DNA of 64,000 bases, from assembly GCF_001662305.1 (NCBI RefSeq), contig NZ_BDEP01000002.1, positions 183,035-247,034 of the forward strand, in the 5' to 3' direction. The notes below the pieces were generated by a model, which saw nothing but the letters and a program-made list of their open reading frames with translations, was not told the origin of the DNA and searched no databases. Made by a program: the position numbers and the translations under genes. Each line of letters begins with the position of its first letter. Position 1 is the first letter of the stretch. Shown here piece after piece: positions 36,179 to 45,957 of this stretch. The stretch comes from Halomonas caseinilytica. Lineage in GTDB: Bacteria; Pseudomonadota; Gammaproteobacteria; Pseudomonadales; Halomonadaceae.

Positions 36179-37575
36179 GGCTCCTCCCGGCTCGACAGGG
36201 TAAAGTGCAGCGCCACACGAAGCCCTCGAGGGTCAAGGTTGCTCACATGCCAGTCGGCGCCGTGGCGCTTGGCGATGGAATCCACCACTGCCAGCCCGAG
36301 TCCGGAGCCCTGAGTGTCCTGACGTCCTCCTCGTTCGAAGGGATGATGCAGGCACTCGAGCAACTCGGCCGGCACGCCGGGGCCATCGTCCTCGATGTAG
36401 AGCGTTGCCGTGCCGGCATCGAGTTCGATGCCCAAGGTAATCTCGCTGCCCGCCGGGGTATAGCTCAGGGCATTGTCGATCAGGTTGCCCAGCAGTTCGC
36501 GCAGCGCCCAGGGCGACCCCAGAATGACGGCCGGTCCGACCGGCAGTTCGGCCAGCCCCAGATCGTGATCCCGGGCAGCATCCCGACCAGCCCAGTCGAG
36601 CGTCACCTCGCGCAGCATGGCCGCCAGGTCGAGGCGCGTCATGTCACCGTCGCCACCGACATGGCGCAATCGCGCCAGGCTCAGCAACTGGCTGGCCAGC
36701 CGGCTGGTGCGCGCGGCACCCTCGTTGACATCGACCAGGGCCGCCCGCCATGCCGCCGGGTCATCATGGGCAAGCGCCAGCTCGCTGGCATTCTGCAGGC
36801 CGGCCAGCGGTGTCTTGAGCTGATGGCTGGCATCGGCGGTGAAGCGCAGCAGAGCGTCGCGGCTGTCGCGCTGGTGGGCAAACAGGGTATCGAGTGTCTC
36901 GGCCAGTTCGCGCAGTTCCTCGGGCACGCGGGCATCCAGCGGCCCCATGTCATCGGCATCGCGGCGGCGCAGCAGTTGCCGCAGCCGGCGCATCGGCGTC
37001 AGCGCCACCCGCATGGCCAGCAGCATCAGCAAGCCGGCGAGCAGCACCATGGCCAGAAAGCGTGTCACCGCGCGCTCGAAGAGCTCCCCCGCCAGCGCCC
37101 GGCGACCGGCCATGGTGTGCCCTACCCAGATCTGTACCGGGTCCTGAGTTTCCCAGCCAGCCGAATCGTATTCCCGCCCGTACAGGCGCCAGTCCTCCCC
37201 ACGCCAGGTCAGGTCGCGCCAGAAGGGTTCACGGGCGGCGTGACGCTGGTCGGCCGGGTCGATCTCGAGCGCCAGGTTGGCGGAAATACGCTTCCCGTCG
37301 GCATCCAGCACCGCATAGAACACGCGCTCTTCGTGACGGGTGGAGAGGATCTGCAGCGCCGCCGCCGGAATCTCCAGCACCGGCTCGCCCTCCCGCCATT
37401 GCACCGACTCGACGATGGTCAGGACGGCAGCTTCCAACTGGCTGTCATAGGCACGCTGCGCCGCGCGCTGCGCGCCCAGGTAGGCCTCGATCATCAACAG
37501 GGTACCCAGGCCGGTCACCGTGACCAGCAGCCAGATCGCCAGTCGACGCTTCAGCGAGCCGTCGACCTCGATCAC
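36175..37575 (-). CDS. tctE: Sensor histidine kinase, TctE type
   Basis: 466 residues: a membrane helix at about 12-32, a periplasmic TctE-type N-terminal domain (about 35-165), a second helix at about 168-190, and a HAMP-like linker. The phosphoacceptor segment is ADASHQLKTPLAGLQ, and the ATPase boxes are NLIDNALSYTP, EDDGPGVP and GSGLGLAVVDSIAKRHG. It should sense tricarboxylates or a bound partner and phosphorylate TctD. The start overlaps the regulator stop (ATGA type) and the stop overlaps the next gene, giving a tight three-gene operon divergent from tctCBA. Confidence 0.9.
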   Translation of the reverse strand: MIEVDGSLKRRLAIWLLVTVTGLGTLLMIEAYLGAQRAAQRAYDSQLEAAVLTIVESVQWREGEPVLEIPAAALQILSTRHEERVFYAVLDADGKRISANLALEIDPADQRHAAREPFWRDLTWRGEDWRLYGREYDSAGWETQDPVQIWVGHTMAGRRALAGELFERAVTRFLAMVLLAGLLMLLAMRVALTPMRRLRQLLRRRDADDMGPLDARVPEELRELAETLDTLFAHQRDSRDALLRFTADASHQLKTPLAGLQNASELALAHDDPAAWRAALVDVNEGAARTSRLASQLLSLARLRHVGGDGDMTRLDLAAMLREVTLDWAGRDAARDHDLGLAELPVGPAVILGSPWALRELLGNLIDNALSYTPAGSEITLGIELDAGTATLYIEDDGPGVPAELLECLHHPFERGGRQDTQGSGLGLAVVDSIAKRHGADWHVSNLDPRGLRVALHFTLSSREEP

Positions 37576-38240
37576 GTCCGCGCTTCCTCAAGGCGATAGC
37601 CCAGCCCCCGGAAGGTACGGATGCACAGTCCACTGCCCTGCAGCCGCTTGCGTAACCGGCTGACGTAGACCTCAAGGGCGTTCGAGCCCACCTCGCCGAA
37701 ACCGAACAGGCGACTTTCCAGCATCTCGCGCGGGGCAATGTCGCCCGCCTGGGACAGCAAGCCTTCGAGCAACAGCAGTTCGCGACGCGGCAGCTCCAGC
37801 ACGGCCTCGTCGAGGGTCACGCGTCCGGAGGCCGAATCAAAACACAAGGGCCCCAGGCGCAGCAGGTTGTCGCTGCGCTGCTGACTGCGCCGGAGCAGCG
37901 CGCGTACTCGTGCCTCCAGTTCGGCGAGCGAGAAGGGCTTGGCCAGATAATCATCGGCGCCCAGATCGAGACCACGCACGCGGTCCTCCACGCCATCCCG
38001 AGCCGTGAGGATCAGCACGGGCGTCATGTCGCCACGCTCGCGAAGTGCCTCGAGCAGCGTCAGGCCATTGCCGTCGGGCAGCCCCAGGTCGAGCAGGACC
38101 AGATCGAAACCGCCCTGGCACAGCGCCGCGCTCGCCTCGGCGCAATGCGTGAAGACTTCCACGATGTTGCCGAGCGGCGCCAGGGCATTGTCCAGTGACC
38201 TGGCAATCAGCGGATCATCCTCGACGACGAGCAAACGCAT
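37572..38240 (-). CDS. tctD: OmpR-family response regulator, TctD type
   Basis: 222 residues. The receiver domain has VVEDDPLIARSL, phospho-Asp in DLVLLDLGLPDG and Lys in DDYLAKPFSL. A winged helix for DNA binding follows (about 125-220, VYVSRLRKRLQGS, IRTFRGLGYRL). It is divergent from tctC across about 130 bp, which should contain its operator; in the family, TctD controls the tricarboxylate transporter operon. Confidence 0.92.
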   Translation of the reverse strand: MRLLVVEDDPLIARSLDNALAPLGNIVEVFTHCAEASAALCQGGFDLVLLDLGLPDGNGLTLLEALRERGDMTPVLILTARDGVEDRVRGLDLGADDYLAKPFSLAELEARVRALLRRSQQRSDNLLRLGPLCFDSASGRVTLDEAVLELPRRELLLLEGLLSQAGDIAPREMLESRLFGFGEVGSNALEVYVSRLRKRLQGSGLCIRTFRGLGYRLEEART

Positions 38241-38372
38241 GCGACCAAAGTCTCACAGAGCGATTCATGACATGACAGGTTGATGAAAGGTAGCGCTCCT
38301 AGGATCACTCCCGTCATCCCCGATGACGCCGAGGCCGCAGCCTCGATCACAACAAGAGAACAGGAGTTCGCC

Positions 38373-39359
38373 ATGAAGATCAACACGACGCTACGCCACG
38401 CCTCCTGCCTCGCCCTGCTGGGCAGCCTGTTGCTGACCGGCAGCGCCCAGGCCCAGTCCGGCGAGACCGAATGCATCGCCCCGGCCAAGCCCGGCGGCGG
38501 CTATGACCTGACCTGCCGCCTGGCCGCCAACGGCCTGGAGGAAACCGGCCGCATCGACCAGCCGATGGTGGTCACTTACATGCCCGGCGGCATCGGCGCC
38601 GTCGCCTACAACCATCTCAATGGCGTGCGCACCGACGATCCCAGCCTGATCGTCGCTGCCAGTACCGGCGCGGCGGTCAACCTCGCCCTGAACAAGTTCG
38701 GCGATTACAGCGGCGACGAGGTCCGCTGGCTGGGCGCACTGGGCGTCGACTATGGCGCCATCGTGGTCAATGCCGACGCTCCCTGGGAAGACCTCGACGA
38801 CCTGATGTCGGACCTCCAGGACAAGCCGGGCGAGATTGCCTTCGGCGCCGGCGGTACCGTGGGCAGCCAGGACTGGATGAAGGCGGCATTGACCGCCAAG
38901 GCCGCCGACGTTTCTCCGCAGAAGCTGCGCTACGTCGCCTTCGAGGGCGGTGGCGAGGCCCTGGCGGCACTGCTCGGCAACCATATCCAGGTCTTCACCG
39001 GCGACCTTTCCGAGCTCAAGTCGCAGCTCGAGAGCGGCAAGATCCGGGTGCTGGCCTCGCTGTCCGAGGAGCGCATGGGCGGCCCCTTCGCCGAGATCCC
39101 TACCGCCGCCGAACAGGGCTATGACGTCCAGTGGCCCATCTGGCGCGGTTACTACATGGGCCCCGAAGTCAGCGACGAAGCCTACTCCACCTGGGTCGAG
39201 CGCATGAAGGCGCTCTCCGAAGATCCCGAGTTCGCCGAGTTGCGTGAAGCTCGCGGCCTCTTCCCGATGTCCCGCTTCGGTGATGACTTCGATCAGTACG
39301 TCCAGCAACAGATCGCCAACTTCAAGTCACTGGCACAGGAAGTGGGGCTGGGCCAATGA
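38373..39359 (+). CDS. tctC: Tripartite tricarboxylate transporter, periplasmic binding protein
   Basis: 328 residues with a signal peptide (ending AQAQS) and the TctC/BctC fold: IAPAKPGGGYDLTCRLAANGL, YMPGGIGAVAYNHL, AFGAGGTVGSQDWMKAAL. It captures a carboxylate and delivers it to the TctA/TctB membrane pair. The ATG at 38373 has CAGGAG eight bases upstream. The stop overlaps tctB. The residues that would separate citrate from other carboxylates cannot be read from sequence. Confidence 0.92.
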   Translation: MKINTTLRHASCLALLGSLLLTGSAQAQSGETECIAPAKPGGGYDLTCRLAANGLEETGRIDQPMVVTYMPGGIGAVAYNHLNGVRTDDPSLIVAASTGAAVNLALNKFGDYSGDEVRWLGALGVDYGAIVVNADAPWEDLDDLMSDLQDKPGEIAFGAGGTVGSQDWMKAALTAKAADVSPQKLRYVAFEGGGEALAALLGNHIQVFTGDLSELKSQLESGKIRVLASLSEERMGGPFAEIPTAAEQGYDVQWPIWRGYYMGPEVSDEAYSTWVERMKALSEDPEFAELREARGLFPMSRFGDDFDQYVQQQIANFKSLAQEVGLGQ

Positions 39360-39802
39360 GAGTGACGGCCGACAGGCTGTTGGGGATCGTCCTGTTGGGC
39401 CTGGCGGCACTTGTCGCCGTCCAGGCCCTGCAGTGGCAGATTCCTTTCAGCTATGAACCCGTGGGCCCCAGGGCATTTCCCCTGGGGCTGGCATCGCTGT
39501 TGTCGATCCTGGCCCTGGTGCTGGTGTTCAGGCCCGGCGCCAATGGGCACTGGCCGCATCGTGCCCTGGCCGTGAAGCTGTTGATGGTACTCGTGCTGCT
39601 GGTGGTCTACGCCACCCTGTTCACCCGGCTCGGCTACATCCCCGCCTCGTTGCTGGCGGCGACGATACTGGCCCGGCTGTTCGGTACGACCTGGGGCAAG
39701 GCATTGATCACCGGTGTCCTGATGGCCATCGGCAGTTACTTCCTGTTCACCAGTGGCCTGGGCATCTCGCTGCCCGACGGCTATCTGGCAGGCATCGTCT
39801 AG
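39356..39802 (+). CDS. tctB: Tripartite tricarboxylate transporter, small membrane subunit
   Basis: 148 residues with four predicted membrane helices. The TctB-type pattern is visible: PVGPRAFPLGLASLLSILALVLV at the first cytoplasmic boundary, then TRLGYIPASLLAATILARLFG. It overlaps tctC by 4 nt and precedes tctA by 12 nt. Confidence 0.9.
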   Translation: MRVTADRLLGIVLLGLAALVAVQALQWQIPFSYEPVGPRAFPLGLASLLSILALVLVFRPGANGHWPHRALAVKLLMVLVLLVVYATLFTRLGYIPASLLAATILARLFGTTWGKALITGVLMAIGSYFLFTSGLGISLPDGYLAGIV

Positions 39803-39814
39803 AGGAGCGTCAGC

Positions 39815-41329
39815 ATGTTCGACTTTCTGATTCATGGCTTCGCTGTCGCCTTGACCCCCATGAACTTGGGGCTGGCCTTCCTCGGCGCCCTGCTCGGCAC
39901 CCTGTTCGGCTCGTTGCCGGGCATCGGGCCCATCAACGGTATCGCCATCCTGATGCCCCTGGCCTATACCCTGGGACTGCCGGCGGAGTCGGCGCTGATC
40001 CTGCTCGCCGGGATCTATACCGGCTCGGAATACGGCGGCCGCATGTCGAGCATCCTGCTCAACGTGCCGGGCGATGCCGGTGCGGTCATGAGTACCCTGG
40101 ACGGTCACCCGCTGGCCAAGAAGGGCCTGGCCGGGCCGGCACTCGGCCTCTCGGCGGTCAGTTCCTTCGTTGGTGCCACCATCGCCATCATCGGCCTCAC
40201 GCTGTTCGCCCCGCTGCTGGCGGAGGTGGCCGTGATGTTCGGCCCCGCCGAATTCTTCGCCCTGATGGTGTTCGCCTTCGCGTCCATGTCGGTGATGATG
40301 GGAAAGGATCCACTCAAGACTGCCATCGGGGCGATACTGGGCATCCTGATCGGCACCGTCGGCGTCGACTCGGGTACCGGCGTGATGCGCTACACCTTCG
40401 GCATGGCCGAGCTCTACGACGGCATCGACTTCGTGGTGATGATCATCGGGCTGTTCGCCATCAGCGAGATCCTGCTGATGCTCGAGCAGGGCAACCGGCG
40501 CGATGGCCTGGACGAGGGCATTCCGCCTCTGGGGCGTGTCTTCGTCAGCCTCAAGGAGATTCTTGCCTGCAAGGGGGCCATGGGCCGCTCCGGCCTGCTG
40601 GGCTTCATCATCGGCGTACTGCCCGGCACCGGCGCCTCGGTGGCCAGCGCGGTGGCCTATACCACCGAGAAGCGCATTTCCGACAAGCACGATACCTTCG
40701 GCCAAGGCGACATGCGTGGTCTGGCAGCACCGGAGGCCGCCAACAATGCCTCGGCGGCGGGCTCCTTCGTACCCATGCTGACACTCGGCATCCCCGGCTC
40801 CGGCACCACCGCGGTACTCCTCGGCGCCCTGATGCTCTACAACATCACGCCCGGCCCGATGATGTTCACCGAGCGTCCCGAGGTAGCCGGCGGCCTGATC
40901 GCCTCGTTGTACATCGGCAATCTGGTCCTGCTGGCCTTGAACCTGCCGCTGGCCGGCCTCTTCGCCCGGGTGCTGACCATTCCCCGCTGGGTGCTGGTAC
41001 CGGGCATCGCCCTGCTCGCCTTCGTCGGCGTCTATCAGTTGCATTCCGATCTCACCGCCATCTACCTGATGCTGGTCATCGGCATCCTCGGTTATCTGCT
41101 GCGCAAGCTTGGCATCTCGCTGGCTCCGGTGATCCTAGGCTATGTACTCGGCGGCCTGATGGAGCAGAACCTGCGTCGCGCCCTGTCGATCAGCGGCGGC
41201 GACATCGGTATTCTCTGGCAATCCGGCATCTCGGTGGGCCTGTGGATAGCGGCCGCCGCGCTGTTGATACTGCCCTGGCTGCTGCCGAAGCTGCTCGCCG
41301 GGCGCACTCGCCATAACCGTACCGGCTGA
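39815..41329 (+). CDS. tctA: Tripartite tricarboxylate transporter, large membrane subunit
   Basis: 504 residues, about twelve membrane helices. It has the two TctA signature regions, [20 protein letters not shown] with [19 protein letters not shown], and the repeat [19 protein letters not shown] with [17 protein letters not shown]. It forms the cation-driven pore with TctB. Its ribosome site AGAGGAG lies just before the ATG. Confidence 0.93.
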   Translation: MFDFLIHGFAVALTPMNLGLAFLGALLGTLFGSLPGIGPINGIAILMPLAYTLGLPAESALILLAGIYTGSEYGGRMSSILLNVPGDAGAVMSTLDGHPLAKKGLAGPALGLSAVSSFVGATIAIIGLTLFAPLLAEVAVMFGPAEFFALMVFAFASMSVMMGKDPLKTAIGAILGILIGTVGVDSGTGVMRYTFGMAELYDGIDFVVMIIGLFAISEILLMLEQGNRRDGLDEGIPPLGRVFVSLKEILACKGAMGRSGLLGFIIGVLPGTGASVASAVAYTTEKRISDKHDTFGQGDMRGLAAPEAANNASAAGSFVPMLTLGIPGSGTTAVLLGALMLYNITPGPMMFTERPEVAGGLIASLYIGNLVLLALNLPLAGLFARVLTIPRWVLVPGIALLAFVGVYQLHSDLTAIYLMLVIGILGYLLRKLGISLAPVILGYVLGGLMEQNLRRALSISGGDIGILWQSGISVGLWIAAAALLILPWLLPKLLAGRTRHNRTG

Positions 41330-41384
41330 TGTACGCTCCGGGCCCGCCCGACGGGCCCGATCCCTCTCGACTGGAGACCCCGAC

Positions 41385-42437
41385 TTGCCCACCGCGCTCC
41401 CAGCCCTGCTTCGCTTTCTGCCCACCCTGGCGCTAGGCATCGTTGGTGGTGCTCTGGCCTTTGCCGTGAACCTGCCGCTGCCCTGGCTGCTCGGCGCCAT
41501 GATCGCCACCACGGCGGCGAGCCTTTGCGGCGTACGACTACGTTCGCCGGGGCGAGGTCGCAAGGGTGTGCTGGTCGTGATCGGCGTGATGCTGGGTACC
41601 GCCTTCACCCCCGGCATGACCGGCGATTTGGGCCTGTGGAGTCTGAGCCTGGCGGTAATGCTGGTGGCCACGGCGGTGATGATGGCCTTCTCGGTGTGGT
41701 TCTCGCAGCGGGTCGCCGGCCACTCACGCGAGACTGCGCTGTACGCCGGCGTGCCGGGTGGCGTTTCCACGGTCACGCTGATGGCAATGGCCTCCGGGGC
41801 CGACCTGAGGGTCGTGGGCATGACCCATGCGATACGCATCCTGGTGGTGCTGTTGGCCATCCCGCCGGTACTCCAGGCGATCGGCCATGTCGACCTGGCA
41901 GGCGCCACACCTGACCTGGCCCAGTGGCTGTGGTTACCCGGTGCGGCCGATGCGGCCTGGCTCACCGTCGCCGGGCTCGGCGGCCTGTGGCTCGGGCGCC
42001 GCTTGCGCCTGCCCAATGCCCTGCTGTTCGGCCCGGCACTGGTCTCGGCGGCGCTGCATCTCACCGGCGTCACCCATGCTGCGGTGCCGCCCACGCTGCT
42101 CGCCCTGGCCCAGGTGATCATCGGCGTTTCGGTGGGCGTGCGCTTCGCCGGCACCTCACTGGCACGGCTCGGCCAGACGCTGGTGATGGCCTCGCTCCAG
42201 GCACTGGTGCTGCTCGTGATCGCCGTGCTCGCTGCCTGGATCGGCCACCTGCTGACCGGCTATTCGGCCGCCGCCGCCCTGCTCGCCTACATGCCCGGCG
42301 GTGCGCCCGAACTGAGCCTGGTGGCGCTGACACTGGACATCGACCCGGCCTTCGTGACCACTCATCACCTGATGCGCATCAGCGTGCTGGTACTGCTCCT
42401 GCCGGCGTTGCTCAGGATGATGGCACGGCGGGCATGA
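41385..42437 (+). CDS. AbrB-family membrane protein
   Basis: 350 residues, hydrophobic, in two homologous halves typical of the AbrB/ammonia monooxygenase-like family (LGIVGGALAFAVNLPLPWLLGAM in the first, RFAGTSLARLGQTLVMASLQ and MPGGAPELSLVALTLDIDPAFVTTHHLMR in the second). The start is TTG with CTGGAG eight bases upstream. The family often lies beside TTT transporters; the name refers to an old link with regulation of aidB and does not define a function. It is probably transcribed with tctCBA, separated by 55 bp that contain a GGGCCCG/CGGGCCC hairpin without a U-run. Confidence 0.8.
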   Translation: MPTALPALLRFLPTLALGIVGGALAFAVNLPLPWLLGAMIATTAASLCGVRLRSPGRGRKGVLVVIGVMLGTAFTPGMTGDLGLWSLSLAVMLVATAVMMAFSVWFSQRVAGHSRETALYAGVPGGVSTVTLMAMASGADLRVVGMTHAIRILVVLLAIPPVLQAIGHVDLAGATPDLAQWLWLPGAADAAWLTVAGLGGLWLGRRLRLPNALLFGPALVSAALHLTGVTHAAVPPTLLALAQVIIGVSVGVRFAGTSLARLGQTLVMASLQALVLLVIAVLAAWIGHLLTGYSAAAALLAYMPGGAPELSLVALTLDIDPAFVTTHHLMRISVLVLLLPALLRMMARRA

Positions 42438-42473
42438 TAGGCTAGGCAGCCCACGTCATTGTCAGGACAGACC

Positions 42474-43841
42474 ATGTCATCCACCGCCGAACGGCCTTTG
42501 TCGGTCGAGACCCTCAACCGCAACGCTCGCCAGCTCCTCGAGAGCGGGATCGGCGAGGTCTGGGTGGAAGCCGAACTCTCCGGGGTCTCGCGGCCGGCCT
42601 CTGGCCATGTCTACTTCACGCTCAAGGATGAACGTGCCCAGTTGCGCTGCGCGCTGTTCCGCACCCGGGCTCGCTTCGTGACCACGCCGATGCGCGACGG
42701 GGATCGGGTCAAGGTGCGTGGGCGAGTCTCGCTGTTCGAGCCACGTGGCGACTTCCAGCTCATCGCCGAGGCCGTGCAACCGGCCGGCGAAGGCGAGCTG
42801 CTGGCCGCCTTCGAGCGTCTCAAGGCCAAGCTGGATGCCGAGGGCGTCTTCGCCAATGCCCGCCCCCTGCCGTTTCCACCCCGGCATCTGCTGGTGCTCA
42901 CCTCGCCCACCGGCGCGGCGATTCGTGACGTGCTCGCCGTGCTCGAGGCACGCTGGCCACTGTCCCAGGTCACCTTGATTCCCGTGCCGGTTCAAGGCCG
43001 CGAGTCGGCCCCGGCGCTGATCGCCGCGCTCGGCATGCTCAACCGCCAATCGGCCCTGACCCCGGAACACGATGCCATCCTGATCACCCGCGGCGGTGGC
43101 AGTCTCGAGGATCTCTGGGCCTTCAACGACGAACACCTGGCCCGGGCCATCTTCCATTCCCGGCTGCCGGTCATGTCGGCGGTGGGCCATGAAGTCGACG
43201 TCACCCTGGCGGATTTCGCGGCCGACAGCCGCGCCCCCACGCCATCGGCGGCCGCCGAACGGCTGGTTCCGGACGCTGCCGCCCTGCGCCAGCGCCTGAT
43301 CCAGCTCGAGGATCGACTGACCCGCTCGCAACGGGCCCGCCTGGATACCCAGGGCCAGCGGCTCGATCACCTGAGGGCCAGGCTGCGCCACCCCGGCGAG
43401 GTGCTGGTCTATCGCCGCCGCCAGCTCGAACAGTTGGAAGGCCGCCTGCACCGCGCCATGAACGCTGGACTGGCCGAACGGCGGGAACGCGAACGCCACC
43501 TGCGCCAGCGCCTGACGCTGCGTTCGCCACGAAGACAGGTAGAACAGGCCGAGCAACGCCTGACACTGGCTACCCGACGGCTCCAGCACAGCATGCCCCG
43601 TGCGCTGGCGCGACATCGCGAGCGCCTCACTGCCGTATCTCGCGAATTGCAGGCGGTCAGTCCCCTGGCGATATTGGGACGGGGCTACTCGATCCTCGAG
43701 ACGCCCGACGGCCGAGTGCTCAAACGGGCCAAGGATACCCGCCCTGGAGAACGACTCGAGGCCAGGCTGGGAGAGGGACGCCTGGCGCTCGAAGTGTTGC
43801 CGCCTTCCGAGGCTCCCTCATCATCCGGCCACAAACAATAA
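42474..43841 (+). CDS. xseA: Exodeoxyribonuclease VII large subunit
   Basis: 455 residues: an N-terminal OB fold (LSVETLNRNARQLLESG, VWVEAELSG, GHVYFTLKDERAQLRCALFR), the catalytic core (LTSPTGAAIRDVLAVLEARWP, ITRGGGSLEDLWAFNDE, SAVGHEVDVTLADFAADSRAPTPS in pieces), a long coiled coil at about 265-390, and a C-terminal barrel (LGRGYSIL). With XseB it degrades single-stranded DNA. The ATG at 42474 has AGGA upstream; an in-frame TTG 15 nt earlier is less likely. Confidence 0.95.
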   Translation: MSSTAERPLSVETLNRNARQLLESGIGEVWVEAELSGVSRPASGHVYFTLKDERAQLRCALFRTRARFVTTPMRDGDRVKVRGRVSLFEPRGDFQLIAEAVQPAGEGELLAAFERLKAKLDAEGVFANARPLPFPPRHLLVLTSPTGAAIRDVLAVLEARWPLSQVTLIPVPVQGRESAPALIAALGMLNRQSALTPEHDAILITRGGGSLEDLWAFNDEHLARAIFHSRLPVMSAVGHEVDVTLADFAADSRAPTPSAAAERLVPDAAALRQRLIQLEDRLTRSQRARLDTQGQRLDHLRARLRHPGEVLVYRRRQLEQLEGRLHRAMNAGLAERRERERHLRQRLTLRSPRRQVEQAEQRLTLATRRLQHSMPRALARHRERLTAVSRELQAVSPLAILGRGYSILETPDGRVLKRAKDTRPGERLEARLGEGRLALEVLPPSEAPSSSGHKQ

Positions 43842-43965
43842 CAAGTATTATTTACATCATCGCCGATTGCGTTAACATGCCTGCCTGCATGACAGGCTGA
43901 CAGTGCCAAGCATCGGGTGACCTTCGCTGTGCAACAGCCTTGTGTCCGTCATCCAGTGCTCGCTT

Positions 43966-43995
43966 GACGGCGCCCGCCCCGGGCGCCGTCCTTTC
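43966..43995 (+). terminator. Terminator between xseA and the convergent glrR
   Basis: 11-bp arms GACGGCGCCCG (43966-43976) and complement (43980-43990), a 3-nt loop and CTTTC. It has a poor U-run on either strand, so efficiency is uncertain. Confidence 0.6.
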
Positions 43996-44004
43996 ACCCG
44001 CCGC

Positions 44005-45396
44005 TCAAGCCCTGTTGGAGTAAGCGACGTTCGGCTTGAACGTCGAAGGTTCGAGTTCGTGCCGGGCCAGCAACTTGTAGAAATCCGTTCGGTTGCGGCC
44101 GGCGATCCGCGCCGCCTGGGTGACATTGCCCTCGGTGATCTTGAGTACCTTGATCAGGTAGCTGCGCTCGAACCCGGCCCGGGCGTCGTTGAAGGTCGGC
44201 AGAGCGTTTTCCTCGGCCACCAGGGCCTGGGCCACCAGCGCCTCGGGGATGATCGGCGAGCTGGTCAGGGCCACGCACTGCTCCACCACGTTGACCAGTT
44301 GTCGCACATTGCCCGGCCAGGCGCTCGACGCCAGCAGGTTGATAGCTTCCTTGGAGAAGCCCTTGACAAAGGGCTTATGGCGTTCGGCTGCCTGAGACAC
44401 CAGATACTTGGCGAGCAACGGCACGTCTTCGGCACGTTCCTTGAGCGGCGGCAGCTTCAGGTTCACCACATTGAGGCGATAGAAGAGATCCTCGCGGAAA
44501 TCTCCGTCGTGCATGGCCTGCCCCAGGTCGCGATGCGTCGCTGAGATCAGGCGCACGTCCACCGGTACCGAGGCGGTCGAGCCGAGGGGACGAATCTGGC
44601 GCTCCTGCAGGGCGCGCAGCAGCTTGACCTGCAGAGGCAACGGCATGTCACCGATTTCGTCGAGAAACAGCGTCCCGCCGTCGGCGGCCTGGAACAATCC
44701 CTGGTGATCGCTGATCGCCCCGGTGAAGGCCCCCTTGGCGTGGCCGAACAGTTCGCTTTCGAGGAGCTGCTCGGGCAAGGCGCCGCAGTTGATGGCGATG
44801 AAGGGCTTGTCGGCTCGCCGGCTGGCCTTGTGGATGGCGCCGGCCAGCAGTTCCTTGCCGGAGCCGGAAGGCCCGGTTACCAGCACGCTGACATCGGAGC
44901 TCGCCACCATTCTGGCCTGCTCGAGGATGCGTTCCATCTCCGGGCTACGGGTGATGATCGCCTCGCGCCAGCTGTCATCCTCGCCGGCCGCCGCCGACGT
45001 ATGCGCCAGGGCATCGTCGATGGTGGTGAACAGCTCGTCTCGATCCACCGGCTTGGTGAGAAAGCCGAAGACCCCTTGGCGCGTGGCGCTGACGGCATCG
45101 GGAATCGAACCGTGGGCGGTGAGGATGATCACCGGCAACCCCGGCAGGCGCCGCTGGATTTCCTGGAACAATGCCAGCCCGTCCATCTCGTCCATGCGCA
45201 TGTCGGACAGCACCAGGTCCGGGCGGCCGGTATCCAGATGCTTGAGGGCTTCCCGGCCACTCTCGGCGGTGGTCACGCGGTAGCCACGGCTCTCCAGCCG
45301 CATACCCAGCAGTTTCAGCAGGCTGACGTCATCGTCCACCAGCAGGATATGGGCAGCCTGGTCGGCGTTGGCGTGAAAGTGTCCGGTCGGGGTCAT
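44005..45396 (-). CDS. glrR: Sigma-54-dependent response regulator GlrR
   Basis: 463 residues. The receiver has [16 protein letters not shown] and phospho-Asp in [11 protein letters not shown]. The AAA+ domain has a Walker A variant [11 protein letters not shown], the sigma-54 contact loop GAFTGA and Walker [15 protein letters not shown] Fis-type helix-turn-helix follows at the C-terminus ([18 protein letters not shown]). It is the activator partner of GlrK in the order glrK-qseG-glrR. In enterobacteria GlrR activates glmY at a sigma-54 promoter by binding TGTC-N10-GACA, and a perfect copy of that pattern lies upstream of this operon at 48197-48214. The start at 45396 has GGAGAG upstream. Confidence 0.93.
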   Translation of the reverse strand: MTPTGHFHANADQAAHILLVDDDVSLLKLLGMRLESRGYRVTTAESGREALKHLDTGRPDLVLSDMRMDEMDGLALFQEIQRRLPGLPVIILTAHGSIPDAVSATRQGVFGFLTKPVDRDELFTTIDDALAHTSAAAGEDDSWREAIITRSPEMERILEQARMVASSDVSVLVTGPSGSGKELLAGAIHKASRRADKPFIAINCGALPEQLLESELFGHAKGAFTGAISDHQGLFQAADGGTLFLDEIGDMPLPLQVKLLRALQERQIRPLGSTASVPVDVRLISATHRDLGQAMHDGDFREDLFYRLNVVNLKLPPLKERAEDVPLLAKYLVSQAAERHKPFVKGFSKEAINLLASSAWPGNVRQLVNVVEQCVALTSSPIIPEALVAQALVAEENALPTFNDARAGFERSYLIKVLKITEGNVTQAARIAGRNRTDFYKLLARHELEPSTFKPNVAYSNRA

Positions 45397-45410
45397 GTCA
45401 TCTCTCCGGG

Positions 45411-45956
45411 TCATTCGTTCCGCTGTCGCGAATTGATATTTCGCTCGATGTCGGTCAGGGCATCGAGCTTCTGTGTCAGTGCCTCCTTTTCCGCCGCCAG
45501 GGTGCCTCGTGCCTCCTCGCTGTCAGCCAGCCGGTTCTGCTGCTCGCGACGACGTTCGACCTCGTTGAGCCAGTAACGCAACAACGGTTGTAATCGCGAT
45601 GGGGCCGCATGCAGGTCGGCCTTGAACAGTTCGGAGGCCTGCTTCCATTGCGATGGCGGTCCCCAGGACAACACCACGGCCCTGGCCAGACGTTCCTCGG
45701 TCTGACTGCCGGCGAGACGCTCGCGCATGCGTTCTCGCCATTCACTGTCACCACGCTGGGCTGCCAGGCCGAATCCCACCCAGTCGCGCAACAGGCAGGC
45801 ATCGTCGGCAAAGCCGGGGACTTCGGCATAGCAGCTTGGCGTGTCGTCTTGCCTCACGGAGGGTTCCGTCACGTTCTTCCGAGACTGCTCGGGCAACCAC
45901 TGACAGCCCGCCAACCAGAGGGCGGCCAGGCAGATGGTCAAAGCTCGTGCGTTCAT
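45411..45956 (-). CDS. qseG: QseG/YfhG-like outer-membrane lipoprotein
   Basis: 181 residues. Signal peptide with lipobox LAGC, a compact region with Cys pairs (SCYAEVPGFADDACLLRDW), then a helical part ending in a coiled coil (about 125-180). In enterobacteria QseG interacts with the GlrK (QseE) kinase and tunes its activity. The gene lies between glrK and glrR with almost no spacing, which supports the assignment although the sequence itself is poorly conserved. Confidence 0.85.
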   Translation of the reverse strand: MNARALTICLAALWLAGCQWLPEQSRKNVTEPSVRQDDTPSCYAEVPGFADDACLLRDWVGFGLAAQRGDSEWRERMRERLAGSQTEERLARAVVLSWGPPSQWKQASELFKADLHAAPSRLQPLLRYWLNEVERRREQQNRLADSEEARGTLAAEKEALTQKLDALTDIERNINSRQRNE

Positions 45957-45957
45957 G

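Noticed and set aside
39293..41044. Very long minus-strand open frame opposite tctB and tctA
   Set aside because: It is the antisense of strongly conserved membrane-protein genes; its composition (Gln, His, Gly, Asp) is typical of a GC-rich shadow frame.
41337..41362. GGGCCCG/CGGGCCC hairpin after tctA as a terminator
   Set aside because: No U-run on either strand, and the following gene seems to belong to the same transcript.
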